This document shows, in pieces, positions 25,297-33,750 of a stretch of DNA of 64,000 nt (its first letter is position 1; each line of letters starts with the position of its first letter). The stretch lies in NCBI GenBank assembly GCA_016719105.1, contig JADKAQ010000008.1, positions 420,181 to 484,180 on the forward strand. Direction: 5' to 3'. This stretch comes from Gemmatimonadota bacterium. Its GTDB lineage: Bacteria > Gemmatimonadota > Gemmatimonadetes > Gemmatimonadales > Gemmatimonadaceae. The position numbers and the translations under genes are program-made. A model generated the notes under the pieces. That model was not told the DNA's origin. It was given only the letters and a program-made list of their open reading frames with translations, and did not search any database.

Positions 25297-26817
25297 CTAC
25301 TTTGCCGTCGGCATGATGAAGTCGGCCCCGCTCCCGATCGTCTCGGGCCACCGCTGCATAATCGATTTCTGGCGCGTGTAGAAGCGCACCCCTTCCTCAC
25401 CGTACGCGTGCATGTCGCCGAAGAGCGAGCGCTTCCAGCCCCCGAAGCCATGCCACGCCATCGGAACCGGGATCGGGACGTTCACACCCACCATCCCCAC
25501 TTCGATGCGCCGCGCAAACTCGCGTGCCGCGTTGCCGTCGCGCGTGTAGACCGCCACGCCGTTGCCGTACTCGTGTGCGTTCACCAGGGCGATGGCGCTC
25601 GCCAGGTCGGGGACGCGCACGCAGCAGAGCACCGGGCCGAAGATCTCGTCGCGGTAGATGCGCATCGTCGGCGTCACGTGGTCGAACAGCGTGCCGCCGG
25701 TAAAGAAGCCCTGTGGCGCCTCGGCCACCGTGTAGCCGCGCCCATCCACCACCAGCGTGGCTCCTTCCTGCACGCCGACGTCGATGTATCCCTCGATGCG
25801 CCGCCGCGCGTCGTCGGTCACGATGGGGCCCATGTCCGCACCGGGCTGCAGGCCGTCGCCGATGCGCAGCGCCCGTGCCCGCTCGGCGAGCAGCGGGACG
25901 ATCGCATCGCCCGCGCTCCCCACGAGCACCGCGACGCTGATCGCCATGCAACGCTCACCCGCCGAGCCATACGCGGCGCCGATGAGGCCATCCACCGCCT
26001 GCTTTACGTCGGCGTCGGGGAGGACGACCATGTGGTTCTTCGCCCCGCCCAGCGCCTGCACGCGCTTCCCGTGATGCGCCCCGGTTTCGTAGATGTAGCG
26101 CGCGATCGGCGTCGACCCCACGAAGCTCACCGCGCGCACGTCGTCGTGCGCTAGGAGTGCATCGACCGCGACCTTGTCGCCCTGCACCACGTTGAAGATC
26201 CCGTCGGGGAGCCCCGCCTCGGCGAGCAGTTCCGCCATCCGAACCGAGGGCGACGGATCACGCTCGCTGGGCTTGAGCACGAAGGTGTTCCCGCACGCGA
26301 TGGCCACCGGGAACATCCACATCGGGACCATCACCGGGAAGTTGAACGGCGTGATCCCGGCCACGACCCCCAGCGGTTGCCTCACGACCCAGTTGTCGAT
26401 CCCGGTGGAGACCTGTTCGGTGAAGTCGCCCTTGAGCAGCTGGGGAATGCCACACGCGAACTCCACGATCTCGATGCCGCGCGTGACCTCGCCCTGGGCG
26501 TCGGCGAAGACCTTGCCGTGCTCGGCGGTGATCATCGCCGCCAGTTCGTCACGATGCGCGTTGAGGAGCGCGAGATAGCGCGTGAGGATTCGGGCGCGCC
26601 GGATCGGTGAGGTGTCCGCCCATGACGGCCAGGCCTCGCGTGCCGCGGCGACGGCAGCCGAGACGTCGTCGGCCGTCGCGAGCGCGACGTGGCGCGCGAT
26701 GGTCCCGGTCGCGGGGTTGAAGACGGGAGCTCGTCGAGGTCCACTCCCCTCGTCCCGACGCCCCCTGATGAAGTGGCCAACCGTACTCGTATCGGTAAAC
26801 GGCGTTGCGCCGTGCAT
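25297..26817 (-). CDS. mmsA: Methylmalonate/malonate-semialdehyde dehydrogenase (acylating)
   Basis: 506 residues, CoA-acylating aldehyde dehydrogenase. Nucleophile Cys290 in GSAGERCMAISVAV, NAD region NFPVMVPMWMFPVAIACGNTFVLKPSE, and the C-terminal PIPVPMAWHGFGGWKRSLFG that typifies MmsA/IolA. It turns malonate or methylmalonate semialdehyde into acetyl- or propionyl-CoA, the expected end of beta-alanine, beta-aminoisobutyrate, valine or inositol catabolism. I chose the ATG at 26817, preceded by GGAG at 8 bp; an upstream in-frame ATG would add about 30 unconserved residues. It is the first gene of the right module, so a promoter should lie in 26818-27120. Confidence 0.92.
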   Translation of the reverse strand: MHGATPFTDTSTVGHFIRGRRDEGSGPRRAPVFNPATGTIARHVALATADDVSAAVAAAREAWPSWADTSPIRRARILTRYLALLNAHRDELAAMITAEHGKVFADAQGEVTRGIEIVEFACGIPQLLKGDFTEQVSTGIDNWVVRQPLGVVAGITPFNFPVMVPMWMFPVAIACGNTFVLKPSERDPSPSVRMAELLAEAGLPDGIFNVVQGDKVAVDALLAHDDVRAVSFVGSTPIARYIYETGAHHGKRVQALGGAKNHMVVLPDADVKQAVDGLIGAAYGSAGERCMAISVAVLVGSAGDAIVPLLAERARALRIGDGLQPGADMGPIVTDDARRRIEGYIDVGVQEGATLVVDGRGYTVAEAPQGFFTGGTLFDHVTPTMRIYRDEIFGPVLCCVRVPDLASAIALVNAHEYGNGVAVYTRDGNAAREFARRIEVGMVGVNVPIPVPMAWHGFGGWKRSLFGDMHAYGEEGVRFYTRQKSIMQRWPETIGSGADFIMPTAK

Positions 26818-27012
26818 GACTTCGCTCCGGAAGGATCCGTGGATACGCCCTCGTATCGCCAGGTCGGCGCCATGACCACGGTGCTCGGTCGTCATCGCGC
26901 ATCCCTGACGCACGGCTTACGCATCACCAGAGGGCGAGTACCAAGTCCGCGCACGGCGGACGCGTCATGAATGCGCCATTGAAGCGCTGCGAGCGCACTG
27001 CAATCGCGCGCC

Positions 27013-27039
27013 CGGCGCGTCGCGTTCGGCGACGCGCCG
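27013..27039. terminator. Perfect 11-bp hairpin
   Basis: CGGCGCGTCGC pairs with GCGACGCGCCG across a 5-nt loop. It lies 29 bp beyond the larger hairpin on the minus strand and has no U-tract; it may strengthen termination or act in the mmsA leader. Confidence 0.5.
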
Positions 27040-27067
27040 CGCGGTCCCCATCGATTGACTGATACGA

Positions 27068-27098
27068 CACAGCGCCCGGCGTCGAGCCGGGCGCTGTG
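27068..27098 (-). terminator. Terminator of the tldD-pmbA operon
   Basis: A perfect 13-bp stem (CACAGCGCCCGGC with GCCGGGCGCTGTG) and 5-nt loop begin 26 bp downstream of the pmbA stop on the minus strand. No long U-tract follows, which is common in GC-rich bacteria. Confidence 0.65.
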
Positions 27099-27123
27099 CG
27101 TGGACCACCGCCCGCGCGACGCG

Positions 27124-28542
27124 CTACACCGCGTCGCTCAAGCTCGTGAACGAGAACTCGCGCGTGCGAATCGCCGGGACGACGATCGCCTGCCCCGTGT
27201 TGCCGCTTTCGCTCGCGCTCACCCGAATCGCGCGCGACATCGCCTCGAGGTTGTTGAGCATGAAGATCGGCGACTCGTTGAAGCGGAAGTTCTTCACCGC
27301 CTTGGTGATCTTCCCCTTCTCGATGAGGAAGGTCCCGTCGCGCGTGAGCCCGGTGTAGAGCACCGTGCGCGGGTCGACCGGGCGGATGTACCAGAAGCGC
27401 GTGACGAGAATCCCGCGCTCGGTGCCGGCAATGAGCGCCTCGAGCGACTGATCGCCCCCGTTCATCTTGAGGCCGGCGCCGCCGCCAAAGCCGCCACCGC
27501 CCCCGAAGCCGCCGCCACCACCGCCGGTGTTGGGCTCCTTCCCCTGCTTCTGCGCCCAGTAGCGATCGTAGGCGAGGTTCTTCACGATCCCGTTCTCGAT
27601 CCACACCGTGCGGTTGGTCGGGAGGCCATCGCCAGAGAAGGTGTTGGTCCCGATGTCAGGATCGAGCGGATCGCTGAAAATCGTGACCCGTTCGTCCATC
27701 ACCTTCATCCCGATCTTGTTCCCGCCGCCCGCCTTGGTGAAGAACGACCGGCCTTCATCGGCGTTGCGCGCATTCATCGCGCCGGCCAACAGCTGCACGA
27801 GGTTCCCCACGGCGGTGGGCTCGAGCACCACGGTGTAACGCCCGGGCTCGATCGCCACCGCGTTCTGCGACGCGCGCGCCTTCTGGATGGCCGTCCCGCC
27901 TAACGCCCTGGCGTCGATCTTCGACCAATCCCAGTGCGCCGAGCCTCCCCAGCCGGACCCCTGCCCGTCCGGCGTGCGCACGGTGGTCGTGAGCACGGCT
28001 TCGGTGGTGCGTGAGTAGGCAAACAATCCCTTGCTGTTGGCGATGGCCAGCGCCGTCCCGCGCGACTCGATGTACCCGGTCGAGATGAGCCCCGCCGCGC
28101 GCGCCGGCTCGGTGATCGTCTGGATCGCGGCAGCCCGCGCCACCGGATCGAGCAGCGCGGTCGCCTCGCTCCACCCCGTCGACTCGGCGTACTGCTGCGG
28201 CCCCAGCTCGGGGAGCGCTTCCGGGTCCTCCGGCGACAGGCGCGCGAGGTTCTCGGAATTGGCCACTACCTGCTGCAGCGCCGCGTCGTCGAGCTTGTTG
28301 GTCGTGGCCGTCGCGCTCCGCTTGCCGAACGACGAGAGCACGGTGATGACCGTGTCCACGTTGTCGCCGGCGGTCGAGATCTGGTTCACTGCAAAGCGCG
28401 AGTTGGCGCGCGCCGCGCTGCGGATCGTGACGCGGGTGGAATCGGCCGTGGCGAAGTACAGGACGCGCTTGGCCAGCGCCTGCGCCTCATCACGCGAGAG
28501 GATCGGCGCCCCCTCGACGTATAGCGAACGCGGCGCGCTCAT
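27124..28542 (-). CDS. PmbA/TldE-like metallopeptidase-family protein
   Basis: 472 residues of the TldD/PmbA (modulator of DNA gyrase) family, the subunit without the HExxxH motif. Family segments include DEAQALAKRVLYFA near the start and IGTNTFSGDGLPTNRTVWIENGIVKNLAYDRYWA in the C-terminal half. In E. coli TldE pairs with TldD to degrade unfolded or modified peptides such as microcin B17 precursor and CcdA. A Gly/Phe-rich insert (about residues 351-370) interrupts the C-terminal domain. It has no signal peptide. Its ATG overlaps the tldD stop by 4 bp, which argues for a heterodimer. Confidence 0.88.
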   Translation of the reverse strand: MSAPRSLYVEGAPILSRDEAQALAKRVLYFATADSTRVTIRSAARANSRFAVNQISTAGDNVDTVITVLSSFGKRSATATTNKLDDAALQQVVANSENLARLSPEDPEALPELGPQQYAESTGWSEATALLDPVARAAAIQTITEPARAAGLISTGYIESRGTALAIANSKGLFAYSRTTEAVLTTTVRTPDGQGSGWGGSAHWDWSKIDARALGGTAIQKARASQNAVAIEPGRYTVVLEPTAVGNLVQLLAGAMNARNADEGRSFFTKAGGGNKIGMKVMDERVTIFSDPLDPDIGTNTFSGDGLPTNRTVWIENGIVKNLAYDRYWAQKQGKEPNTGGGGGGFGGGGGFGGGAGLKMNGGDQSLEALIAGTERGILVTRFWYIRPVDPRTVLYTGLTRDGTFLIEKGKITKAVKNFRFNESPIFMLNNLEAMSRAIRVSASESGNTGQAIVVPAIRTREFSFTSLSDAV

Positions 28543-30170
28543 CCCTGCCTCCCGGTGTTGATCACGTTGATCTGCCGATGGCGCGTGGGGACGCACCCGT
28601 GCGACACGGCGTTCGATTGCGAAGGCTGCCCCTTGGCGTCGCCAAAGGCGCCGCACAGTTCGTAGCTCTTGGGCCCGCCGATCATGTCCATCGCCGCCCA
28701 GAACTCCGGCGTGCGAATCTGGTACGCCACGTCCTTCAGCATGCCAACGACCTTCCCTCCCTTGATCTCATAGAAGAGCTGACCGCCAAACTGCGCGTTG
28801 TAGCGCTGCTGGTCGATCGAGAACGAGCCGTCGCCCACGATCGCGATCCCCTTGTCAGTGGCGGCGATGATGTCCTCGAACGAGCGCTCCGTCGTCCCCG
28901 GCATCAGCGACACGTTGGGCATGCGCTCGAACTGCACGTCGGCCCAGCTCTGCGAGTACGAGCACCCCTGCGACTTGACCGGCTTTCCCTGCTGCTTGGA
29001 CCACCACTCCAGGAACGGCGCCTGCATGCGGGTGATCGCGTGGTAGTTCACCAGGATCCCCTTGTCGATGATCGTGAACTCCTCAGGCTTCTGCCCCTCG
29101 TCGTCCCAGCCGCACGCCGACAGCGAGCCGACCTGCGACCGGTCGCCCCGGACGTTCATGAGGGGGGAACCGAACTTGAGCTTGCCTAACGTCTTGTCCG
29201 GCGGGGCGGCAAACGACGTCCCGGCGTAATTGGCCTCGTAGCCCAGCGCGCGGTCGAGCTCCGTCGGGTGCGCGCACGCCTCATGCACCGTCAGCCACAA
29301 GTGCGTGGGGTGCAGCACCAGGTCGTAGCGCCCGACGTCGACCGGCTTGGCCGAGAGCTTCTCGACCGCCTGCTCGGCCCACTTGGCGGCATTCACCACC
29401 AGGTTGGCGTCGGTCACGTGCTCGTAGCCCAACCCCTTGGGCTGAATGTCGGTCGACTGGCGCGTCTGGAAGTCGGTGAAGTCCGTGGACACCGCCGTCA
29501 CGTTCAGCGACGGCTGGGCGCGATACACCGTCTGCACCGTGTACGTCCCGTCGGTGTTGGCGTAGGTCTTTTCCTCGCGCAGGAAGAACATCGACGAGGT
29601 GCAGAAGCGCGCCCCCTTCACCTTGAGCGCTGCTTCGTTAGCCGCCAGGAGCAATGCGACCTTTTCCTCGATGGGGACATCGAACGGGTCCTTCTTGATC
29701 GGCGACTTCCAGACCCCGTCGGTCACCGGCGCCTGCCCAGGGGCGAGGATGACCGGCTTGAGCTGCGTCGAGCCCGACGCTTGCGCCTGGCGGGCCGCCT
29801 GCTTGGCCACCCGCACGATCTCGTCCGGGGTGATCATGCTGCTGGCCGCAAACCCCCACGCCCCGTTCACCAGGACGCGCACGCCGAAGCCGAAGGTCTC
29901 GTTGTCCACGACCCCCTGCACCCGCCGCTCGCGCGTGAAGACGTTCTGCGTGCGATTCCGGGAGATGCGCACGTCGGCATACGAGGCCCCCGCCCCCTTG
30001 GCCGCCTCGAGGGCGCGCATCGCGAGCGCCTTGAAGGCCGGATCCTGGATGGGCGCGGACGAGAGGTCCGACGGGAGGGCGAACGCCTCACGCGGTGACA
30101 GGTGCGACACGCCAAGCGCGGCGGCCGCGACCGAGGAGGCGCGAACGAAGTCGCGACGGGAGAAGGGCAT
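28539..30170 (-). CDS. TldD-like metalloprotease with Tat signal
   Basis: 543 residues. The zinc motif HEACAH (about residues 293-298) within TVHEACAHPTELDRALGYE matches the HExxxH of TldD. The N-terminus SRRDFVRASSVAAAALGVSHL has the twin-arginine pattern and a hydrophobic stretch ending near FALPS, so this copy is predicted to be exported folded, unlike cytosolic E. coli TldD. The ATG at 30170 follows a CCGTCTC heptamer repeat with no Shine-Dalgarno sequence. It is coupled to pmbA by a 4-bp overlap; whether PmbA travels with it is not evident. Role would be trimming of modified peptides in the periplasm. Confidence 0.88.
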   Translation of the reverse strand: MPFSRRDFVRASSVAAAALGVSHLSPREAFALPSDLSSAPIQDPAFKALAMRALEAAKGAGASYADVRISRNRTQNVFTRERRVQGVVDNETFGFGVRVLVNGAWGFAASSMITPDEIVRVAKQAARQAQASGSTQLKPVILAPGQAPVTDGVWKSPIKKDPFDVPIEEKVALLLAANEAALKVKGARFCTSSMFFLREEKTYANTDGTYTVQTVYRAQPSLNVTAVSTDFTDFQTRQSTDIQPKGLGYEHVTDANLVVNAAKWAEQAVEKLSAKPVDVGRYDLVLHPTHLWLTVHEACAHPTELDRALGYEANYAGTSFAAPPDKTLGKLKFGSPLMNVRGDRSQVGSLSACGWDDEGQKPEEFTIIDKGILVNYHAITRMQAPFLEWWSKQQGKPVKSQGCSYSQSWADVQFERMPNVSLMPGTTERSFEDIIAATDKGIAIVGDGSFSIDQQRYNAQFGGQLFYEIKGGKVVGMLKDVAYQIRTPEFWAAMDMIGGPKSYELCGAFGDAKGQPSQSNAVSHGCVPTRHRQINVINTGRQG

Positions 30171-30174
30171 GCTT

Positions 30175-30201
30175 GAGACGGGAGACGGGAGACGGGAGGT
30201 T
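30175..30201. repeat. Heptamer tandem repeat upstream of tldD
   Basis: Three perfect copies of GAGACGG (30175-30195) and GAGGTT lie 4 bp from the tldD start codon. The same heptamer and flank occur, with four copies, before the aminotransferase at 20378. A reverse-complement fragment (CTCCCGTCTCCCGTA) is also present at about 30304-30318. Confidence 0.88.
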
Positions 30202-30270
30202 CGGTCGCGTGCAGGCTTGGAGGGTACGTGCGGAAGCGCGAGGATGTTGGCCCCATGCGCCGAAAACCGC

Positions 30271-30301
30271 GAGGGGCGGGCGCCAACGGCGCCCGCCCCT
30301 C
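30271..30301 (-). terminator. Strong hairpin after small Lys/Ala-rich gene
   Basis: A perfect 14-bp stem (GAGGGGCGGGCGCC with GGCGCCCGCCCCTC) and 3-nt loop lie 22 bp after the small gene's stop on the minus strand. A TTTT run follows a few bases downstream, consistent with intrinsic termination. Confidence 0.7.
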
Positions 30302-30323
30302 GCACTCCCGTCTCCCGTACGCC

Positions 30324-30584
30324 CTACCGCTTCTTGCCGCGCGCCTTGAACACGGCGGCGCCAGCAGCAGCCAGCCCAGCCACGACGGCCACGCCCACCG
30401 CCGCCTTCTTGAGCGCCTTCTTCTTCTTGTCGCGCCCCGTCACCTTGTCGGACACCTTGGTCGCCAGCGACTTGGCCCCCTTCCCCGCCTTGGCCACGGA
30501 CTTGGACACGGCCTTCTCCACCGCCTTCTCCTGCTTCAGCACTGCCTTCTTGGCCTTCTGTGCCGTCTTCGCGAGCGATGCCAT
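30324..30584 (-). CDS. Small Lys/Ala-rich protein with one membrane segment
   Basis: 86 residues beginning at the ATG at 30584, which has GGAGG 9-10 bp upstream. The N-terminal 55 residues are rich in Lys and Ala with AKTAQKAKKAVLKQ-type repeats, like histone H1-tail or PPE-like DNA-binding tails. A hydrophobic helix VGVAVVAGLAAAGAAVF follows, then a basic end (KARGKKR). It could coat DNA at the membrane or simply be a membrane-anchored coiled coil. I do not recognise a named family. It stands alone between two terminator or repeat regions. Confidence 0.7.
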   Translation of the reverse strand: MASLAKTAQKAKKAVLKQEKAVEKAVSKSVAKAGKGAKSLATKVSDKVTGRDKKKKALKKAAVGVAVVAGLAAAGAAVFKARGKKR

Positions 30585-30698
30585 GAGGTCTGCCTCCGGT
30601 GAGTCGTTGTGCCCGTCGTCGCGCCCGGTCGCGCGTGACATCGGGACGCACGTGCAATCGTACACCTAACGCGCCCCGCGGTCCCCGCGTTAGCGGGA

Positions 30699-31214
30699 TT
30701 ACCGGCGATTCACGTCAGTGGTGTCCTTCATCTTCGACGTATCTCGGCCGGCGCCACCGTGCTGCATGCCACCCCTGCCGCCCCCCATCCCCTCCATCCC
30801 GCCCATCCCCCGCATCGTCGAATCGCCTTCAGAGAGCGACCAGACGTAGGCCGCGGCCGCACGCAGCTGCTCGTCAGGCAGTGGAAGTGGCGCCATGAGC
30901 CCGAAGCGCTCGATCGCCATCGCCGGCATCAGCGATTTGTCCTTGGCCGGGGCCTTGATCCACGCCACGATGCGCGCCAGTGCCTTCTCGCGATCGCCGT
31001 TGTGCTGCATCCGATAGCGACGTGAGACGTGCGCCAGCGGCGGTGCCAGCTTGGGTGGGGGCTGCTCGGTGTGGCACGCTGCGCACACGGTCGTGACCAG
31101 CTGCTTCCCCTGCGCGATGAGCGTGGTGTCGGCGCTCGATCCCTGCGCCCCGGCCGCCGAGCTGCCAGACAGCAGCGCGACAGCGAGCGTCGGGAGATAC
31201 CAGGTGCTGCGCAT
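30699..31214 (-). CDS. Exported c-type cytochrome
   Basis: 171 residues with a signal peptide (1-24, ...AAGAQG) and one haem site CAACH near residue 45. A likely axial Met lies in LMPAMAIERFG or further along in the monohaem cytochrome c fold (LPLPDEQLRAAAAYVWSL is the C-terminal helix). The last 40 residues are a Gly/Met-rich tail with repeated GGM and a Lys/Asp end, which might bind metal. It follows the DUF3365-like haem gene by 44 bp and shares its promoter, so both probably serve one periplasmic electron path. Confidence 0.85.
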   Translation of the reverse strand: MRSTWYLPTLAVALLSGSSAAGAQGSSADTTLIAQGKQLVTTVCAACHTEQPPPKLAPPLAHVSRRYRMQHNGDREKALARIVAWIKAPAKDKSLMPAMAIERFGLMAPLPLPDEQLRAAAAYVWSLSEGDSTMRGMGGMEGMGGGRGGMQHGGAGRDTSKMKDTTDVNRR

Positions 31215-31258
31215 GACTCCCCTCCAGCGCCGGAGCCGCGGCCGGCGCACCGTAGGCC

Positions 31259-31882
31259 TTACCGCCGACCCATCGAGTCGGGGATGAAGACCGAGTAAAC
31301 GCCGCGCAGGTCGCCGGCTGCAAAGCCGAACGCCTTGTCGGCAGGGTAGTTCTTCTTCACGAAGTCCGGGCGCGTGTCGCGCCCCCCGTGGCAGGCCAGG
31401 CACGAGGACTCTACCGCCACGCGGCGGAGGTATCGCGTTCCAGCCACTCCCTTGTAGGTGGTGCGCCGGGTGAGGCTCACCAACGCGGGATCGCGCTGGA
31501 ACTGCCGGAACGCGTGCCGCGCCTCGGCGTCGAGCGTGTTGTCCGGGTTGCGATTGCGTTCGGCGAGCTGCGCGATTGACCACCCGGTCTCCTTCGCCAC
31601 GCGCATCGCCTCGCCCTTCACCGGTTTGCAGACCTGAGCGAAGGTGGAATCGGTGGCGGCCACGCCCCCGGCCGCGAAGGTGCGCGCGAGTGAGGAGCGC
31701 AGCGCGTCGAGCGCCTCGACTTCCTGAACGGCGCGGGCGATGGGGGCGCGGTCTGAAGGTGGTTTCAGCGCCCCCGGTGTCCCCGGACCAGCTTGGGCGA
31801 ACGCTGCTACGGGAAGCACGATCAGGGCGATCGCCGCCAGACGGCATGACGCGAGCGTCCAATGCGTATTCATGTGCTTCAC
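31259..31882 (-). CDS. Exported DUF3365/Tll0287-like haem-binding protein
   Basis: 207 residues (or 204 from the second ATG at 31873, which has GGAGGTGA just upstream). Signal peptide ends near AAFAQAG. The DUF3365 core is seen in VCKPVKGEAMRVAKETGW and AERNRNPDNTLDAEAR, with the haem motif CLACHG late in the domain. Tll0287-type proteins bind one haem c and are thought to act as redox sensors or electron carriers. First gene of a two-gene unit with the cytochrome c, under an inverted-repeat operator at 31902-31923. Confidence 0.85.
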   Translation of the reverse strand: MKHMNTHWTLASCRLAAIALIVLPVAAFAQAGPGTPGALKPPSDRAPIARAVQEVEALDALRSSLARTFAAGGVAATDSTFAQVCKPVKGEAMRVAKETGWSIAQLAERNRNPDNTLDAEARHAFRQFQRDPALVSLTRRTTYKGVAGTRYLRRVAVESSCLACHGGRDTRPDFVKKNYPADKAFGFAAGDLRGVYSVFIPDSMGRR

Positions 31883-31901
31883 CTCCAGCCACCGAGTGCT
31901 G

Positions 31902-31923
31902 TATATAACTCAACGGTTATATA
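31902..31923 (-). promoter_or_regulatory. Perfect inverted-repeat operator
   Basis: TATATAAC-N6-GTTATATA, a perfect 8-bp inverted repeat in an otherwise very GC-rich stretch, 20 bp upstream of the DUF3365-like gene. It overlaps the only credible A+T-rich -10 sequence. The layout resembles sites of winged-helix repressors such as ArsR or MarR types, but no such regulator gene is adjacent. Confidence 0.6.
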
Positions 31924-32147
31924 ATGCCCGAGCCGGCGCGTGGAAGTCAGCGTTTCCCTCGCGCGGGCGCGGCGGGAGCTGCGCCGGCCCCACGGCGGCG
32001 GCGCTCGCGCGGTCGGGGCGCCGACGGCGCCACACTCGGGAGGCGCGCTTCGCCTGGTCGGTGAGGCGGCGCGAAGCCGCACGGCCGTTCGATGCGAAGC
32101 ACCTGAGGGTGCCGCAGCGCCCCCGGGCGCCACGGCATGCGTCCCCC
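31924..32147. other. Intergenic region, no gene
   Basis: About 225 bp, very GC-rich, between the operator and the stop of the ThDP gene. An inverted repeat GCTTCGC...GCGAAGC (32047-32077) may terminate the ThDP gene. Nothing else is recognisable. Confidence 0.35.
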
Positions 32148-33727
32148 CTACTCCCCCAGCACCGCCTCGATCACCTGCGGCCCACGCGCGACAAACGAAC
32201 GCCGCAACGCCTCCGCCAGCGACTCCGCGCTCGTCACCTGCACCGCCGGCACGCCCAACGACCCCGCCAGCTGCACGAAGTCGACCGGCGGCTGCGACAG
32301 GTCGGTCAGGGAACGGCCGCGCGTCGCCCCCGTGAGCTGCAGGCGCTGCAGTTCGTACTCCAGGATCCGGTAGCGCCGGTTGGCCAGGATCACCGTCGTC
32401 ACGTCCACCCCCTCGCGCGCCAGCGACCAGAGCGCCTGCGGCGTGTACAGCGCGCTCCCGTCCGCCTGCAGGTTGATGACCCGCCGTCCCGGCGCCGCGA
32501 GTGCGGCGCCTAACGCCATCGGGATCCCGAGGCCGAGCGAGCCGCCGGTGATGTCGAGCCAGTCGTGCGGCATCGCCCCGGCGCTCGCCACCAGCGCCGG
32601 AAAGCGATTGGTGATCGCCTCGTCGCAGACGATCGCATCCTCGGGGAGCACCGCCGCGAACGTCTGCGCAAAGGTGGCCGGGGTGAGCGGGCCGCTCGCC
32701 ACCGGCGGCACGGCCCGCGGCACCCGCACCGCCTCCGTCGCCGCCGCCCCCGTCGCCTGCACCAGCGCATCCAGCGCCGCCGTCACGTCGTCAGCTCCGG
32801 TGGCTAGGGTGTGGACCGTGCATTCGGCCGGGACAAGCGACCCCGGGAGCCCCGGATACGCAAAGAAGGCCACCGGCGGCGGCGCATCCACCAGGACGAG
32901 GTGCCGCACCCCCGCCAGGAGCTGCAGCACCATCTCGGGGAAGTACGGCAGCCGCTCCACGGCGACCGTCCCCGCTCCACGCCGAATGTTGGCGGTGAAC
33001 GGGGTGCTGCAGAGCTTGGCCCCGCACGCCGCCGCGATGCGCCCGCCCCGTTCGGGGTTCCCGCCCTGCATCGCGCGCCCGCCCAGCAGGATCACCGTCG
33101 GCTCCCCCGAGGCGAGCACCCGGGCAATCGCCTCCACGCGCTCGCTCGCGGGGGGCGCCCCCGTGCGCGGCGCTGAGCGCGATGCAACGCTCGCGCGCAG
33201 CGCCGCCTCACCCGCCGCCCCCTCGACCTCCCCCCATGCCGCGTCCGCCGGGACAACGAGCGTCGCAATCGCCCCCGGCGGCCCCATCGCCGCTCGCACG
33301 GCATCCTCCCCCGCCGCCGCCATCGTTGCGGCTGACGGCACGGCGTGCACCCACGCCGAGACGGTTCCCGCGAGCGCCGCGATGTCGCTGTGCAGCGGCG
33401 GGTCGTTCGCCAGGTGATAGGTAGCGTGGTCGCCGACGATGTTCACCAGCGGCGTCGCCGCGCGCCGGGCGTTGTGCAGGTTCGACAGCGCGTTGGCCAG
33501 CCCCGGCCCCAGGTGCAGGAGCGTACTCGCCGGCCGCCCGTCACGCGCCCCCAGCCATCGGCGGCGCCGCTCGCGACCGCTTCGTGCAGCGTCAGTACCG
33601 CGCGAATCGAGGGGGCAGCGTCCAGCGCCGCGACCAGGTGCATTTCGGACGTGCCCGGATTGGCCAGGCAGAGCTCGACCCCGGACTGGGCCAGCGAGCG
33701 CAACAGGAGATCGGCTCCGCGAATCAT
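32148..33727 (-). CDS. ThDP-dependent acetolactate synthase-like enzyme, frameshifted
   Basis: The ATG at 33727 opens a ThDP enzyme (MIRGADLLLRSLAQSGVE..., activating Glu in LTLHEAVASGAADGW) that loses frame at about 33531-33541 and continues in another frame with PASTLLHLGPGLANALSNLHNARR to the stop at 32148. Restoring one C/G in the GCCGCCCG run would give a protein of about 525 residues, the usual length. The C-terminal domain has the ThDP site QADGSALYTPQALWSL with DEAITNRFPALV before it. The protein belongs to the 'acetolactate synthase large subunit'-like group of unknown substrate. A single-base deletion in a G/C run makes a sequence error as likely as a real pseudogene. Confidence 0.75.
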
Positions 33728-33750
33728 GTCGTCAGGACGATGAGGATGCG

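Larger units (their letters stand above)
26818..27123. other. Intergenic region between tldD/pmbA and mmsA
   Basis: About 306 bp without a gene. It holds two perfect hairpins (27013-27039 and 27068-27098, listed separately) and should hold the promoter of the mmsA run. I see no convincing -35/-10 pair. Confidence 0.4.

Noticed and set aside
30699..31913. A 404-residue protein covering both haem genes
   Set aside because: Its N-terminal part is the other-frame shadow of the DUF3365-like gene; the cytochrome has its own signal peptide from 31214.
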